A stretch of 64,000 bases of DNA from Flaccisagitta enflata (lineage: Eukaryota > Chaetognatha > Sagittoidea > Aphragmophora), in the NCBI GenBank assembly GCA_965153355.1, contig OZ231126.1, positions 47,368,001-47,432,000 on the forward strand. The letters are read 5' to 3'. Of this stretch, positions 1 through 10,543 are shown piece by piece. Each line of letters opens with the position of its first letter. The first letter of the stretch is position 1. Below the pieces are notes generated by a model. The model saw only the letters and a program-made list of their open reading frames with translations. It was not told the DNA's origin and did no database searches. Made by a program: the position numbers and the translations under genes.

Positions 1-154
1 ATTAACTCAGACACTTTTCTGTGAAGCTTGGAAGAGGATAGCAGCATTATAATGTAATTGGAGTGCCCCAGTACACAAGGCAAAGGATGAAAAGTCAAAA
101 TCGTGATTACAACGTTATGCAAATCAGGGGCAAAACGGGGCTTTTAGAAAAAAC

Positions 155-270
155 GGAAGATAACAGAAATTTGAAAAAAGAAAAACAGTGGAGGCATTTA
201 ATTTAGTAACCCCATGATGCCCTAGCGTTATACTCCCAGGGATTAATGTTTTGCATATTGACACACCCGA
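155..270 (+). repeat. S-family MITE end
   Basis: One inverted-repeat end of the S family (full copy at 2883-3501). It ends in GCATATTGACACACCCGA and carries the same AT-rich inner arm. The partner arm was not found upstream, so this is a truncated copy. Confidence 0.55.
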
Positions 271-470
271 CTGCTGCAACCTTGTCAACCAACCAGTTAC
301 CCTGACAAAAACTAGACAGAGGCCAATACAGAGGCGATGGAAATACAATGAAAGGAGCTGTCAAAATCTCTAGCAACCCTTCCCTGAAGCTTAAATATGT
401 AGTTAATACTACATTGACTTTCAAAGTAGCAACTGATGATATGTCCCAATAAAAATCCCATCATCTAGAT

Positions 471-620
471 TTTTAGTCGTGGACACACAACTCTACACTT
501 TGCCTTGTGGGTTGGTCGGTAGTTCAGTCCGTCAGTAACATTTTTTAATTCCGAGCAGTTTTTGCATTACTGCCCTTGCCCAACCGTCCGCGACTGGATT
601 GCCGTGTATCCGGCCTTGTT
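471..620 (+). repeat. AGTCGCG-family element, subfamily A
   Basis: A diverged copy (head TTAGTCGTGGACACACAACT) that keeps the A-type body (AATTCCGAGC, GCATTACTGC) and the tail with CCGTCCGCGACTGG and GTATCCGGCCTTGTT. Confidence 0.8.
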
Positions 621-1216
621 TTTATTCAACCTAGTTTTCAAGAAATAGCTGTTTGAAGGGTCAAAATTGACTCTTTCCAGAAACATTATAATCTGTCCTA
701 TTATTGCCATTATCTCAGGTATTTTTAAGAAGGAAATTCAAAAATCACCTTGATGGCGGGAATCAAATGAAGGCACTACCTTGCCAATAAGTATACCGAT
801 ACCTTCAACTAAAGATATCTCATCTTTTAGAACAGCTACTAATTTTAAAGAAAAAAGAAAATAAACTTTGTCAAATTATCTTCAAAATGAATACATTCTG
901 GTTCCTGTAGCTTTAACCAATTAAAGATGACAAGCAAAAGAATAAAAACAGTCATTTTAAAAAGGCTTTAAAATCATGAATGAAAAAGTCAATTCTTCAG
1001 AGACAGCTTCTATTAATGATATCTAGGCTTCTAGAAATGCTACACTTTAAAAAAAAAATTAATCATCATTAACAAAAAATCTTTAAGATGAGCGCAATCT
1101 GGTTTCTGTAGCTTTAATCGTTTAGAAGTTACGAGCGAGACAAAAAACGTATATCTAGATTGATTGGTTCAGCAAAGTGTGTTTAAAAGATGTAAGACCA
1201 CTTTGTCCTTAATGAT
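621..1216. other. no recognised feature
   Basis: AT-rich sequence. No exon, tandem array or recognised repeat was seen. Confidence 0.5.
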
Positions 1217-1363
1217 AACAAGGCCGTATACACGGCAGCATTAGTCGCGGACGGGTGGGCAGGAGCGGAAAACCTCGAAAAGTGACTTTGTTACCGACGG
1301 ACCGACGGACCGACCAACGGACCGAAAAGTGGCTTATAGAGTCGCGTGTCCGCGACTAAAAAT
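1217..1363 (-). repeat. AGTCGCG-family element, subfamily D
   Basis: Complete copy. Read on the minus strand it begins TTTTTAGTCGCGGACACGCG and ends GTATACGGCCTTGTT. The D body differs from A by CACAAAGTC-like and CGAGGTTTTCCGC motifs. The subterminal arms AGTCGCGGAC and GTCCGCGACT are perfectly complementary. Confidence 0.85.
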
Positions 1364-1394
1364 CTTGAAAGAGTATGGGTTCGCGACTGGGGTC

Positions 1395-1660
1395 AATCAA
1401 CGTTGTCAAACGGCTTTGTAATACGGCGATGTAATACGGCGTTGTAAAACGGTGTTGTAATACGGCTTTGTAATACGGCGTTGTAAAACGTGTCAAACAA
1501 CATTGTCAAACGACATTGTCAAACGATTTTGTCAAACGACATTGTCAAACGTCATTGTTGAATGGCATTGACAAACGGCATGGTCAAACGGCATTGTCAA
1601 ATGGCATTGGCAACAGCATTGTCAAACGGCATTGTCAAATGGCATTGTCAGACAGCATAT
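1395..1660. repeat. 14-15 bp minisatellite
   Basis: Imperfect tandem units. TTGTAATACGGCG-like units come first and grade into ATTGTCAAACGGC-like units, giving about 18 copies. Confidence 0.85.
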
Positions 1661-1962
1661 GTGAAGCTGTTTCACTTTGAGTCTCTGTAGCAAGTTTTAA
1701 TCAAATTGGTGGAAGAAGGCCAAAATTATACAAGTTTTTTTTCCCCTTTTAAGAAGGAAGTGTGGTTGAGTAATAAACTGGTTTTGCCGGCTAGCATGCT
1801 AAAATTGTGTTAAATCACATTCAAACATTGTGTCGTTTCATTTGAGTCTACATACTACGTACAAGTTTTAACCGAATTGGCTGAAAATGATTTAAGTTTT
1901 GCACATTTATCACTTTTAGGGTGGTAGGCTGGCTGGCTGGTAGGCCAGTTAGCATGCAAAAA
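1661..1962 (-). repeat. Q-family dispersed repeat
   Basis: Two related units of roughly 150 bp. The inverse complement of GGTAGGCTGGCTGG and TTAGCATGC matches the region at 6437-6690, which has paired GCATGTTAACCGG and CCTAAAAGTG motifs. Confidence 0.6.
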
Positions 1963-2040
1963 ACATAAGCATTGAAACCAAGTATCTAAATATTTTATTG
2001 AATAAAGATTTATTCTTACACAAAATCAGAAATATCACAA

Positions 2041-2188
2041 TATTCAAATTAGGGGCTAGTTAGGGATTAAGAAAAAAAGGCAGTTGAACTAAATTAGAAA
2101 AAAAATGATCATCTCAAAATTAATGTACTGATAATACCTGATGATAGCGATCTGATCAAAAGACGTTTTTGCATGTTGACACACCCGA
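2041..2188 (+). repeat. S-family MITE end
   Basis: A second single end of the S family, finishing TTTTGCATGTTGACACACCC. No partner arm was seen close by. Confidence 0.5.
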
Positions 2189-2258
2189 TTAACTAAGAAT
2201 TTCATTACTTCAGCTCAAATGAAATGATCTCAAAATTTTTGACTCTAGCTTTCTCTCA

Positions 2259-2264
2259 TTTATT
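2259..2264 (-). terminator. polyadenylation signal of the gene ending at 2328
   Basis: AATAAA on the minus strand, about 64 nt downstream of the TGA that closes the exon at 2328-2384. It supports that exon as terminal. Confidence 0.55.
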
Positions 2265-2327
2265 TAATTTCGAATGTAATTAGTAATATTATCAACAAAA
2301 TTGTATTTCTCCAGGTCTCAATCTTGG

Positions 2328-2384
2328 TCAAAAGACCACTGCGTCTGTTGTTTCGCGTGATGATTCGACCAATGCTAGCAGTTC
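2328..2384 (-). CDS. terminal exon, C-terminus of an unrecognised protein
   Basis: A strong acceptor (CCCTTCTTCCCGTTCAG) opens an 18-codon exon reading ELLALVESSRETTDAVVF and then TGA. It starts in phase 0, matching the phase-0 donor of the exon at 2530-2601. Joined, the tail reads as a short amphipathic helix or coiled coil (NERVRGVQAELQ then ELLALVES). An AATAAA follows. I do not recognise the family. The exon is supported by splice signals and phase, not by homology. Confidence 0.55.
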   Translation of the reverse strand, partial: ELLALVESSRETTDAVVF

Positions 2385-2529
2385 CTGAACGGGAAGAAGG
2401 GTATTACTACCAATTGAATTGTAAAACCTGAAGTAAACCCCATTTGTGAAACTTCAAATCTTTCAAAAGCTGAGCGCGTGAGCAAGCATTTAAACCAAGA
2501 AAGCGAAACGTTTTGAAAGCTGAGTTTAC

Positions 2530-2601
2530 CTGTAGTTCAGCTTGAACCCCTCGCACTCTTTCATTGAGAGGTTCTCTCTGGGATTCTTCATTGGTGGAGT
2601 T
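2530..2601 (-). CDS. internal exon of an unrecognised protein
   Basis: This 72-nt exon has 24 codons and is phase 0 at both ends. The acceptor is TTTTTTGTACCGTCAG and the donor CTACAG|GTAAAC. It reads NSTNEESQREPLNERV and continues RGVQAELQ, which is hydrophilic and helix-prone. It lies 91 bp downstream of the exon at 2693-2866 and 145 bp upstream of the terminal exon. Phases agree across all three. Confidence 0.55.
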
Positions 2602-2692
2602 CTGACGGTACAAAAAATACTTGGGAAGTCAATACGAATAGAGGCCGTTTCATCTACTAGCAAAATCAAGCGCATTCGCACTCGCGCCTCAC

Positions 2693-2866
2693 CATATTCG
2701 TCGTCGTGTCGCCGTCATCCCTTTGCTCTGATGATGAGCCATAGTGGTCGGATTGTCTTACAATAGTCTTGGGCAGCGTCGCTTCCGTGTCCCCTACGCC
2801 ATTTTCCTTCATGTGGTCCTTAACATCACTGAATTCTTCTTCGTCGAGTAACCTGGCTGACTCAAT
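2693..2866 (-). CDS. internal exon of an unrecognised acidic protein
   Basis: This 174-nt exon has 58 codons and is phase 0 at both ends. The acceptor is GCATTACAG and the donor AATATG|GTGAGG. The peptide is acidic (SARLLDEEEFSDVKDHM near the start, SSSEQRDDGDTTTNM at the end), consistent with a cytosolic regulatory tail. The acceptor lies only 17 bp from the end of an S-family MITE, so the MITE forms the 3' part of the upstream intron. Earlier exons of the gene were not identified. Confidence 0.55.
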
Positions 2867-2882
2867 CTGTAATGCGATGCAG

Positions 2883-3501
2883 TCGGGTGTGTCCATATGC
2901 AAAGTGTTTTTGATGAGACCATCAACATCAGACAGTATAAGATATTAAAAACTTTAATGTTTTTATTTTATCTAATTTCATTCATCTTTTTTATCATCAT
3001 CAATTTTATCAAATTTTATCAAATTTTATCAAATTTTATCAAATTTCATTCATCTTCCATTTTTTTCAAAACCCCTTTTTAGACGCTAATTTGTATATTG
3101 CTGTGTTGATGATTTTCTATCAGTATCATTGTTACTGAACTTAATCAGATTCAATATATTAATATTCAATATATAAATATCTTTGTGCTAATTTTAGTTG
3201 CAACAAAGTAATGGTTGTTTATTTAAGTTGCAACAAAGTAACGGTTGTTTATTTATCACCAAAGTTGTATAAAGAGTAAATAACCAATCTTTTCTGTAGA
3301 TGTTATGAGTCTTATTTTCACCAAAACTCAGTGCAGATGCTGGAAGTATATATATTTTTGACAATCTTTCCTGCGCTAAAAAAATGGAAGATGATGAAAA
3401 TTTGAAAAAATAAAAATGCTAAAAGTTTTAAAATTTTTTTATTCACACTCCCTAATGTCGATGATCTAATCAAACATACTTTTGCATATTGACACATCCG
3501 A
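2883..3501. mobile_element. S-family palindromic MITE, full copy
   Basis: About 620 bp with roughly 110-bp imperfect inverted ends. The left end is TCGGGTGTGTCCATATGC and the right end GCATATTGACACATCCGA. The interior is AT-rich and contains a 10-bp tandem (AAATTTTATC)n at 2998-3048 and a 32-bp tandem duplication near 3197-3258. No transposase is present. Confidence 0.7.
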
Positions 3502-3510
3502 GCGATGCAG

Positions 3511-3934
3511 CGACATCGAAGAATTGAGTTTACAGGGGAAATCACGGCTCATGGGGACAAAAATAGCAATTTGACCTAGAAAGCAATAAAGACTGATTTT
3601 TATCTATTCAGTTGTTTCATCATAATGATATTGTTTCAGTGTTTTGAATAAAAAAATCCACCCTGTTCTAGGGAGGGAGTGTTACAGAAAGTATTTGCAG
3701 AAGAGCGGAATGTTCCTTGGAATCACATATGCTGTTATTGGATCAGGAGTTGTGTCTTTTATGTAATTTCAAAATGATGATATGGTAATTATGGTATTCA
3801 TCATTTAAGAAACTTCCACTTATATTTGCTTAACCATATGCAATTAATGATTTATAATATCGACCTCGTTCTCTGAAATCTTGAACAGCATGAAGTGACA
3901 ATGATTCAAGCAAAATTTGAGAATCTTATTTCAA
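3511..3934. other. no recognised feature
   Basis: AT-rich spacer between the S-family and pogo-like elements. No gene or repeat was recognised. Confidence 0.5.
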
Positions 3935-4207
3935 TACAGTTAAACCCCGCTATACCGGATCCAAGAAGAACGGAAATCCGCCTATAACGAGTGCTGAGAC
4001 AAAGTCCCTACCATTTCTCTTTAATTTCTTTGTTAAAAAATTCCTATAAAACCGGATCCAACTATAACGAGAAATCCAAGAATACCGCATGCACTGACCA
4101 GTCCGCAGACCTATAGCCTTTCGCCAATAACAGACGGCGGCTGCCAAAAGAAGAAGCGCGAATTCATCAATGGGCAGGGGCGAGAGTTAGTCATTAGTTG
4201 AATCGAA

Positions 4208-4210
<3 letters not shown>

Positions 4211-4262
<52 letters not shown>
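4211..4262. repeat. (GA)n microsatellite
   Basis: About 26 uninterrupted AG units. Confidence 0.95.
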
Positions 4263-4266
<4 letters not shown>

Positions 4267-4321
4267 TTGTAGCCAGGTTGATGGGCACTACATTCATTTA
4301 ACAAATTTGGTTCGCTTTTCA

Positions 4322-4527
4322 GTTTTTAGTCACCTTCTACGCGACTCTACACCCCACTATGTCGGTCCATTGGTCATTTGATTGGTCGGTCGGTCCCCTT
4401 TTTATCTTTTTGGCGTTTTTGAGCTTTTTGAGCCTACTGCTCCTGCCCAAATTCTCTAGTGACCTTCTCCAGCACTGCCCCTGCCCACCCGCATGCGACT
4501 AGGGTAGCCATGTATCAAGCTTTGTTT
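4322..4527 (+). repeat. AGTCGCG-family element, subfamily B
   Basis: A diverged B copy inside the pogo-like element. It preserves the uninterrupted GGCGTTTTTGAGC and ACTGCTCCTGCCC junction that serves as the empty site for the nested insertion at 62599-63232. Confidence 0.75.
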
Positions 4528-4799
4528 CACAAAAAGAAAAAAAAATAATTGTGCCGCTCATACAAAACTGCTTCCAGCATCCTTCACTGATTCATTAAAG
4601 ATAGAATAAAGATTTGCACGGAATTAGCGTCAAGCAGAGTCATAAGGACATCACCATGTCATAATCTTGAAGTTGTGTAAAAATGTTGAGGTCATAGGTC
4701 CCATGGTGCAAAAAAAAAAAAAAACTACGCAAAATAAATGATTGTGCAGCACCTGAGGGTGGCTCAATTTTTTGAATAAGTGACGTGAGGTCACAATAT

Positions 4800-4980
4800 T
4801 GTTGCTGACAAGTAGGCAGGGGCAGCTAACCCCCAGCCTCACCCCAACCCCCTTCCTACACACTAACACACACACACACACACATTCAATGCGTGTTTTT
4901 TTTGCGTTTTCAACTCAAGCGTGATGAACGGACCGACGGACGGACAAAGCCTCTTACAGAGTTGCGTGTCCGCAACTAAA
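4800..4980 (-). repeat. AGTCGCG-family element, subfamily C, partial
   Basis: Minus-strand head AGTTGCGGACACGCAACT followed by the GGCTTTGTCCGTCCGTC core. The tail is eroded beyond GTCAGCAA. A (CA)n tract lies inside. Confidence 0.65.
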
Positions 4981-5518
4981 AACTGGAGATGCGGCTGAGA
5001 GGGTTCATTAGTCTGATCGTCCATAAATAATGCATGAGTTGCTGAGTGAAGAAACGCGCATTTTTAGGTATGGACTAGCAACTCTATAAGGGGTTTAGTT
5101 GGTCCATGCGTGGGTTGCGTCCTAGTTGGAACGTGCTAAAAACGCGCATCATAGATTTGTGTTGAGTTGGGGGAGGGTGATATGCACCCCTGTCCACCTG
5201 TCTGCTTTAGATATTTGCATAAGTTTCAAGTTTTCAAAATTCATTTTATTGTAATGCTAAAGGCTTTTTCCTTTTGTTTTACAAACACAAAGCGTATTGC
5301 AAAGAAGATAGCAAAGAAGATAGTTAAGGATAATCATTTTTGCAAAAACAAAATCCGCCAATAACGCATAAAATTTGTTGGTCCCTTCAGATCCGTTATA
5401 GCGGGAGTTAACTGTATCTTTATGTTATTAATTTATTTCAAATACATAAACATATTAAAACTTTGATTTGGCCAACTTTCTGTGCCTGGCTGAACGAGAT
5501 TCAACTACCCTTGATATA

Positions 5519-6241
5519 CAGTATGTTTTTTTTTCGAATGCAACTTTACATGACGGCATAACTCTAAAAGTAATAGAGATAATCTAATCCTGAAAAAAAT
5601 TCCAAAAAGCTGATGGTGATGCATTTTATAATGTGTAACTCCAAGGACTTTTTTACAAAAATCTATACCTTTTGAAAAATGACAAAATGTTGTTCAAAAT
5701 CAGCAAAAAACACTATTATTTTAGGTTTTTGGCGGAACAGTTTGTCTTAAAGTTGCTCTTAATTCTAAACGGATTGAGCTAGAAATACCAGATTGGTCTC
5801 AAATTAAAGCTAATTAACAATAGTTTTAAGAAATACTAACAGGAAAAATTTTTCTTCAATGGTATATCACATCAGGCATGAAAAAAATTGGTGTCTCGAC
5901 AAAAGTTTTGATCAAAAATTGATTCACAGTTCACAAATCGATCTGAAACATCAAATGAGCATTTCAAGTCAAGCTGTCCCAAAAAACTCCTTCAAAATAC
6001 CTTCCATTTGGGACCAATCTGGTATCTATAGCTCAATTCGTTTAGAAATGAGAACAATTTCAAGGGAAACAGTCCAAATGACAAATTTAAAAAAAAACAA
6101 TTTGGATTTGATGACATCAACTTCCATCCTTGTTCAAAGGGCCTCATTTTTGTGAAAAAATCCTGGGAGCCACACATCATAAAATGCATCAACACTATCT
6201 TTCAGGAACTTTTTTCAGAATTCAATTATCTCTATTACTTT
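5519..6241. mobile_element. K-family palindromic MITE
   Basis: The left end CAGTATGTTTTTTTTTCG follows TA. About 110 bp at 5519-5640 is repeated inverted at 6130-6240 (AGAGATAAT and AAATGCATCA motifs). A second copy lies at 10848-11081. The outer right end is replaced by the hairpin that opens the next repeat. Confidence 0.65.
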
Positions 6242-6700
6242 TTGTCCGCGACGGAATACCATTCCGACGCGGACTATAATTCGAGGCGGGTGGGTGTCGT
6301 CGTCGTCGTTGTTGTCGTCGTTGTTGTCGTCGTCGTTGTCCACACTTTTAAAAATGGGCTAACTTTTGAACGCCTTGACCGATTTGCTTCATATTTGGAG
6401 GGAAGTTGTACTAGGGTAAGCCACTTTACATCCTATGCGTATGTTATGATCCGACCCACCCAACCGGCCCAACCAGCCTACCAGCCTAAAAGTGAAAAAC
6501 GTGCATAACTTCGTCATTTTTCAACCAATATGGTTGAAACTCGGTATATAGTCTCTAAATGGAAGGACTCAACATATGTATTTGATTTGTACAGATTTTA
6601 GCATGTTAACCGGCCAAACCGGCCTACCACCCAACCAGCCTACCAGCCTAAAAGTGAAAAACGTGCATAACTTCGTCATTTTTCAACCTAATAATCATAT
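6242..6700 (+). repeat. Q-family repeat with head hairpin and two units
   Basis: It opens with a near-perfect hairpin (GTCCGCGACGGAAT, loop, ATTCCGACGCGGAC), then GTCGTTGTC repeats. Two copies of a roughly 165-bp unit follow, sharing CCAACCAGCCTACCAGCC and AACTTCGTCATTTTTCAACC. An (AT)n tract follows at 6694-6755. Confidence 0.7.
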
Positions 6701-6759
6701 ATATTATATATATATTATATAATATAATGTATATATTATATTATATTATATATATTTTA

Positions 6760-7429
6760 TCATGACCGTGGGTGATGCGTTTCAGCCACATGTTAGGCGT
6801 TTTGGGCAGGCGCGTGATACACTTGTTTCTTTTTATAAGAACCAAGTTTATAAGGACGTTAGGCTTAAGATCGTCAAAAATTTAAGAACATGCTAAGAAC
6901 ACTGGAAGCCTTCATTTCTTCAAAAATTTAAGAACATTCAGCTTAAAATCTTTTAATCTTAGATCTTGAAATCTTTAAATCTTTAAGAACAAGCTAAACA
7001 TACTAAAAAGCTTCATTATTTCATTGAAAATAAAAAAACTTAACATAATTTTATAATTCCTTTTCTTTTTATAATGGTTTTACTCTAGTTTTATTTACTA
7101 AGAATTTTGAACTTACAGCTTTGTTGTTTCATTGACATTTTCCCTCAATTTTTCATAGAAAACTAATTCAAACCAATAAACGTTTTTGATTGAAGGTTAA
7201 AGACTGTGTTCAAATGAAGAATAATTTAAGAATGGTTAAGCCTCAAAAATGCCTAAAATTTAAGATCATTGAAGGCTCAAAAAGTGACATTCTTATAAAA
7301 AGAAATAAGTGTACTTTTCATTTTTTTTAATCGCGAGTGATTGCTGTGCAAGACACATTATGGCCACGTGGTAAACATTACAGCTGTGCAGGATGCATTA
7401 TTATTTATTACCGCAAGGGACGCACTATG
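6760..7429. other. no recognised feature
   Basis: AT-rich, with some low-order repetition of TTTAAGAACA and CTTAAATCTT motifs around 6880-7000. No exon was seen. Confidence 0.45.
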
Positions 7430-8345
7430 GTTGCGAAGAGTGCATAACGGCCGCAAGGAGCGCATTACGGCCGCAAGAAGCGCATTACGGCCACAAGAAG
7501 CGCATTACGGCCGAGCGGGACGCATCCCGTCCTCAGCGACCAAATCCCAAGTTTTGCAACCTATTTTCAACTTGAAGGATCTGGTCCTGACTTAATCCTG
7601 ACCTCGGCGACCGTATCCCGACCTCAGCGACCTAATCCCGGCCTCAGCGACCTAATCCCGGCCTCAGCGACCTAATCCCGGCCTCAGCGACCTAATCCCG
7701 GCCTCAGCGACCTAATCCCGGCCTCAGCGACCTAATCCCGGCCTCAGCGACCTAATCCCGGCCTCAGCGACCTAATCCCGGCCTCAGCGACTAATCCAGC
7801 CTCAGCGACCTAATCCCGGCCTCAGAGACCTAATCCCGGCCTCAGCGACCTAATCCCGGCCTCAGCGACCTAAATCTGGGCCTCAGCGACTGATCCGGCC
7901 TCAGCGACCTAATCCCGGCCTCAGCCAATCCCGGCCTCAGCAACCTAATCCAGCCTCAGCGACTAATCCCGGCCTCAACGACCTAATCCCGGCCTCAACG
8001 GCCTTATCTTGGCCTCCAACGACCTAATCCCCGCCTCTCAGCGACCTAATCCCGGCTTCAGCGACCTAATCCCGGCTTCAGCGACCTAATCCCGGCTTCA
8101 GCGACCTAATCCCGGCTTCAGCGACCTAATCCCGGCTTCGGCGACCTAATCCCGGCCTCAGCGAACTAATCCCGGCCTCATTGACCTTATCAACGCCTAA
8201 GTGACCCAATCACGGTCTCAGTGACCCAATCTCGGTTTCAGTGACCTAAGGGACATACTTGCGACCTCCGTGACCTGATCGCCACCTCAGCAACCAAATT
8301 TTAGCCTCAGCAACTTAATGACGGCCTCAGCAACCTAACGACGCC
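7430..8345. repeat. 20-bp minisatellite in two blocks
   Basis: The first block (7430-7520) has GCATTACGGCCGCAAGAAGC units. The second (about 7590-8345) has more than 30 units of GACCTAATCCCGGCCTCAGC, becoming degenerate to the right. Both periods are 20 bp. The open frames here are artefacts. Confidence 0.95.
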
Positions 8346-8365
8346 GCAAAATCGCGACCTAACCT

Positions 8366-8613
8366 TATAGTCGCACGCTACGCGACTGTTAAGTCACTTT
8401 CGATTGGTCCATCATTCTGTCTGTTTGTCTGTCCATCTGTCACAAAGTCGTTTTCAAGGCTTTCCCTCTCGTTTTTTTTATTCAGTCTGAAGGTACTTAA
8501 CTAGTAAACAGCCATCTCAACTGTCTTTTTGAAAAAAAATGTTTGTCTGTCTGTCTGCCTAACTTTTTTTGAAATTGTCGACGCACGCGACTTATAGGTC
8601 TAACGATCTTGTT
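8366..8613 (+). repeat. AGTCGCG-family element, subfamily P
   Basis: Head TAGTCGCACGCTACGCGACT, TCTGTC-rich core, a GTTTGTCTGTCTGTCTGCC block, and tail GACGCACGCGACTTATAGG followed by CTTGTT. Confidence 0.75.
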
Positions 8614-8985
8614 AACCTGGTTATGATATGGCTTAGCCTCAGTTTAGATCAATGATTCAATAAGGACAAAGAATTAGCAAAGATTCATAAAATCAACATT
8701 CTAAATTAAAGATCCACGAAGAAGAAACCAATTTTTAATACAGAAAAAAAAAAAAAAAAAAAAAGAACGAAAAAAAAAAAAAACAGCCCAAAATTGACAA
8801 AAAGCAGCAAATGACGAATTTCACGTTTCCTCTTTTTTGACGCCGGTTTCCATTTCCGGCGTGACAATATTGCCAGTGACAGTGTTCCACATCGTTGGCA
8901 ACAAATATATCGGCAAAAGTGTTACTGACTGAAATTCCGTAAATATGAGCGTCAAGTTTGGCATTACAAGAATGAAAGATTGCTA
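8614..8985. other. spacer with poly(A) tracts
   Basis: Contains A-rich runs at 8744-8783 and otherwise unremarkable sequence. Confidence 0.5.
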
Positions 8986-8988
8986 TTT

Positions 8989-9031
<43 letters not shown>

Positions 9032-9032
9032 C
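8986..9032. repeat. (TTG)n microsatellite
   Basis: About 15 TTG units. Confidence 0.95.
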
Positions 9033-9112
9033 GTCGTTTTCGTTCATGATAAGAGGGATCTGTTTTAGTTTTTGTTGTTGTTTTCCTTGTTGGTGGTGGT
9101 ATGGTTTTCATT

Positions 9113-9245
9113 CTATTCTGCATCTTCATCATCTTGGTCAGACACGTGTGCTGCCGCTTTCTCCCAATCAACTTCCTCCTCGACTTCCTCCGGAGTCCTG
9201 TTCCCTTGACTCAAAAATTGGTGAGTAGGCTGCAATTGCTTCCTC
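9113..9245 (-). CDS. terminal exon, acidic C-terminus of an unrecognised protein
   Basis: After the acceptor TATTTCAG, one nucleotide completes a codon left in phase 2 by the exon at 10072-10316. The frame then runs 43 codons to TAG. The peptide includes NRTPEEVEEEVDWEKAAAH and ends SDQDDEDAE, an acidic tail. Phase agreement with the upstream exon is the main support. A weak in-frame donor (CAC|GTGTCT) would be phase-compatible with the exon starting at 2866, so this and the 2.3-2.9 kb exons could belong to one gene. Confidence 0.4.
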
Positions 9246-9954
9246 CTGAAATACTGATTGATGCCCGGGAAATGGTGTAGCATTTGGGTGCTTCACATAG
9301 CAAGAGATTGGTTATTTCTTGACCACTCTTTTGAATATAAGTGGTAATTTTAGAACACATTTACATTTTTTTATCAAAATGGTTAAGTCTTATTTTTGCA
9401 GAAAAATGTTTTTAAGACCTAATTTACTTTGCATAATGCAGTGGCATAAAACAATATGCTGATATTTTTTGAATTAGCTTTTAAAAATTTCTACTCTTTA
9501 TAGAATTGTTAACCTGCTTTTTCAATAGATCTTCTATAGCTTATGTTCTAAGATTTTAGTTTATTTTTACAAAGATCATGATTTTCTGAAAAAAATAATT
9601 GTCCTTTTTGTCCCCGACGAACAGTTTTCGTCGGTGACTATGAAGTAGCAGTGATGTGTAGTGAGAACTTTAGAGCTAAAACAAAAACAGAAGATCAAGG
9701 AATTTTGAAAAAAAAAAAAAGGTAATCTTCATGATTTTTGCTTCTCCACATTACTTAAGTAGAGTGAAGGGATACTCCAAACTTTTGCTTTATTGAGCAC
9801 CCAAGTGTAGCATTAAGGAAAGTTGTTTCTTCCATATCGTCTTTAACTCGGAGATTCGCAAGCAGTCGATCAACATTTCGCAGTCGAGTTTCTGAAAAGC
9901 ATTGGGTTGGAAACATGGTAGTTAATATTCATGATTGCTTTTATTGTTGTTGGT
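9246..9954. other. AT-rich intronic spacer with one hairpin
   Basis: At 9611-9639 there is a hairpin (GTCCCCGACGAA, TTCGTCGGTGAC) preceded by TTTTT. It resembles the head of the Q-family repeat at 6242. Nothing else was recognised. Confidence 0.5.
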
Positions 9955-9956
9955 GG

Positions 9957-10009
<53 letters not shown>

Positions 10010-10010
10010 G
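9955..10010. repeat. (TTG)n microsatellite
   Basis: About 18 units, directly abutting a half MITE. It may have expanded within the element. Confidence 0.95.
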
Positions 10011-10072
10011 AAATATCCGGATATTGATATCCACATAAAACATCCAAATAAGCTTATTAATGCAGACACACC
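10011..10072. mobile_element. right half of a GGTGTGTCTGCATT-ended MITE
   Basis: Matches the right half of the complete element at 20741-20895 (AAATATCCGGAT, ATCCAAATAAGCTTATTAATG, GCAGACACACC). The left half is replaced by (TTG)n. Read on the minus strand its terminus gives AAG|GTGTGT, the donor used by the exon at 10072-10316. Confidence 0.65.
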
Positions 10073-10316
10073 TTGAGTGAGTTTTGCGGTAATAGGGGTC
10101 ATTGTTCCAATTTTTACTTTTGCGTTTCTGTACAGCAGTCTTCCTACGACTCAAGGACGGAGTGTGGGACTTGTTGGACTAGAGGTTGATGTCGAGATTG
10201 AGCGGCACAGGTCCCATGGTACAATCGCATTCTCCACAGGTGTATCGTCAGTGAGGCTTAACTCGTGTTTCGACTTCAACATTGATTCTGGTTCCGTGCG
10301 TATGTCAACAGCTTCG
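10072..10316 (-). CDS. exon of an unrecognised protein, apparent 1-nt frameshift
   Basis: An excellent acceptor (long pyrimidine tract ending GCGCAG) opens a frame reading AVDIRTEPESMLKSKHELS and SLTDDTPVENAIVPWDL. It ends at a TGA (10151-10153). The adjacent frame from about 10150 is equally protein-like (RRKTAVQKRKSKNWNNDPYY) and reaches the donor TCAAG|GTGTGT in phase 2, as the exon at 9113-9245 requires. The simplest reading is one exon lacking one base near 10150-10175 (mutation or assembly error). Alternatively two separate exons overlap here. Family unknown. Confidence 0.4.
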
Positions 10317-10372
10317 CTGCGCCGATGCAGAGAGAGAATTGAAAGGAGGGACAGATCGATTAAAAAGCAAAA

Positions 10373-10543
<171 letters not shown>

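Larger units (their letters stand above)
3937..5414. mobile_element. Tc1/mariner (pogo-like) non-autonomous element
   Basis: The ends are CAGTTAAACCCCGCTATACC and GTTATAGCGGGAGTTAACTG. They are inverted repeats flanked by TA on both sides (3935-3936 and 5415-5416). CAGT termini with a TA duplication are typical of the Tc1/mariner superfamily. The 1.48 kb interior has no transposase and has been invaded by a (GA)n array and two AGTCGCG-family copies. Confidence 0.75.

Noticed and set aside
7341-8345. Possible CRISPR-like array
   Set aside because: Units are contiguous 20-mers with no spacers, in a eukaryotic context.
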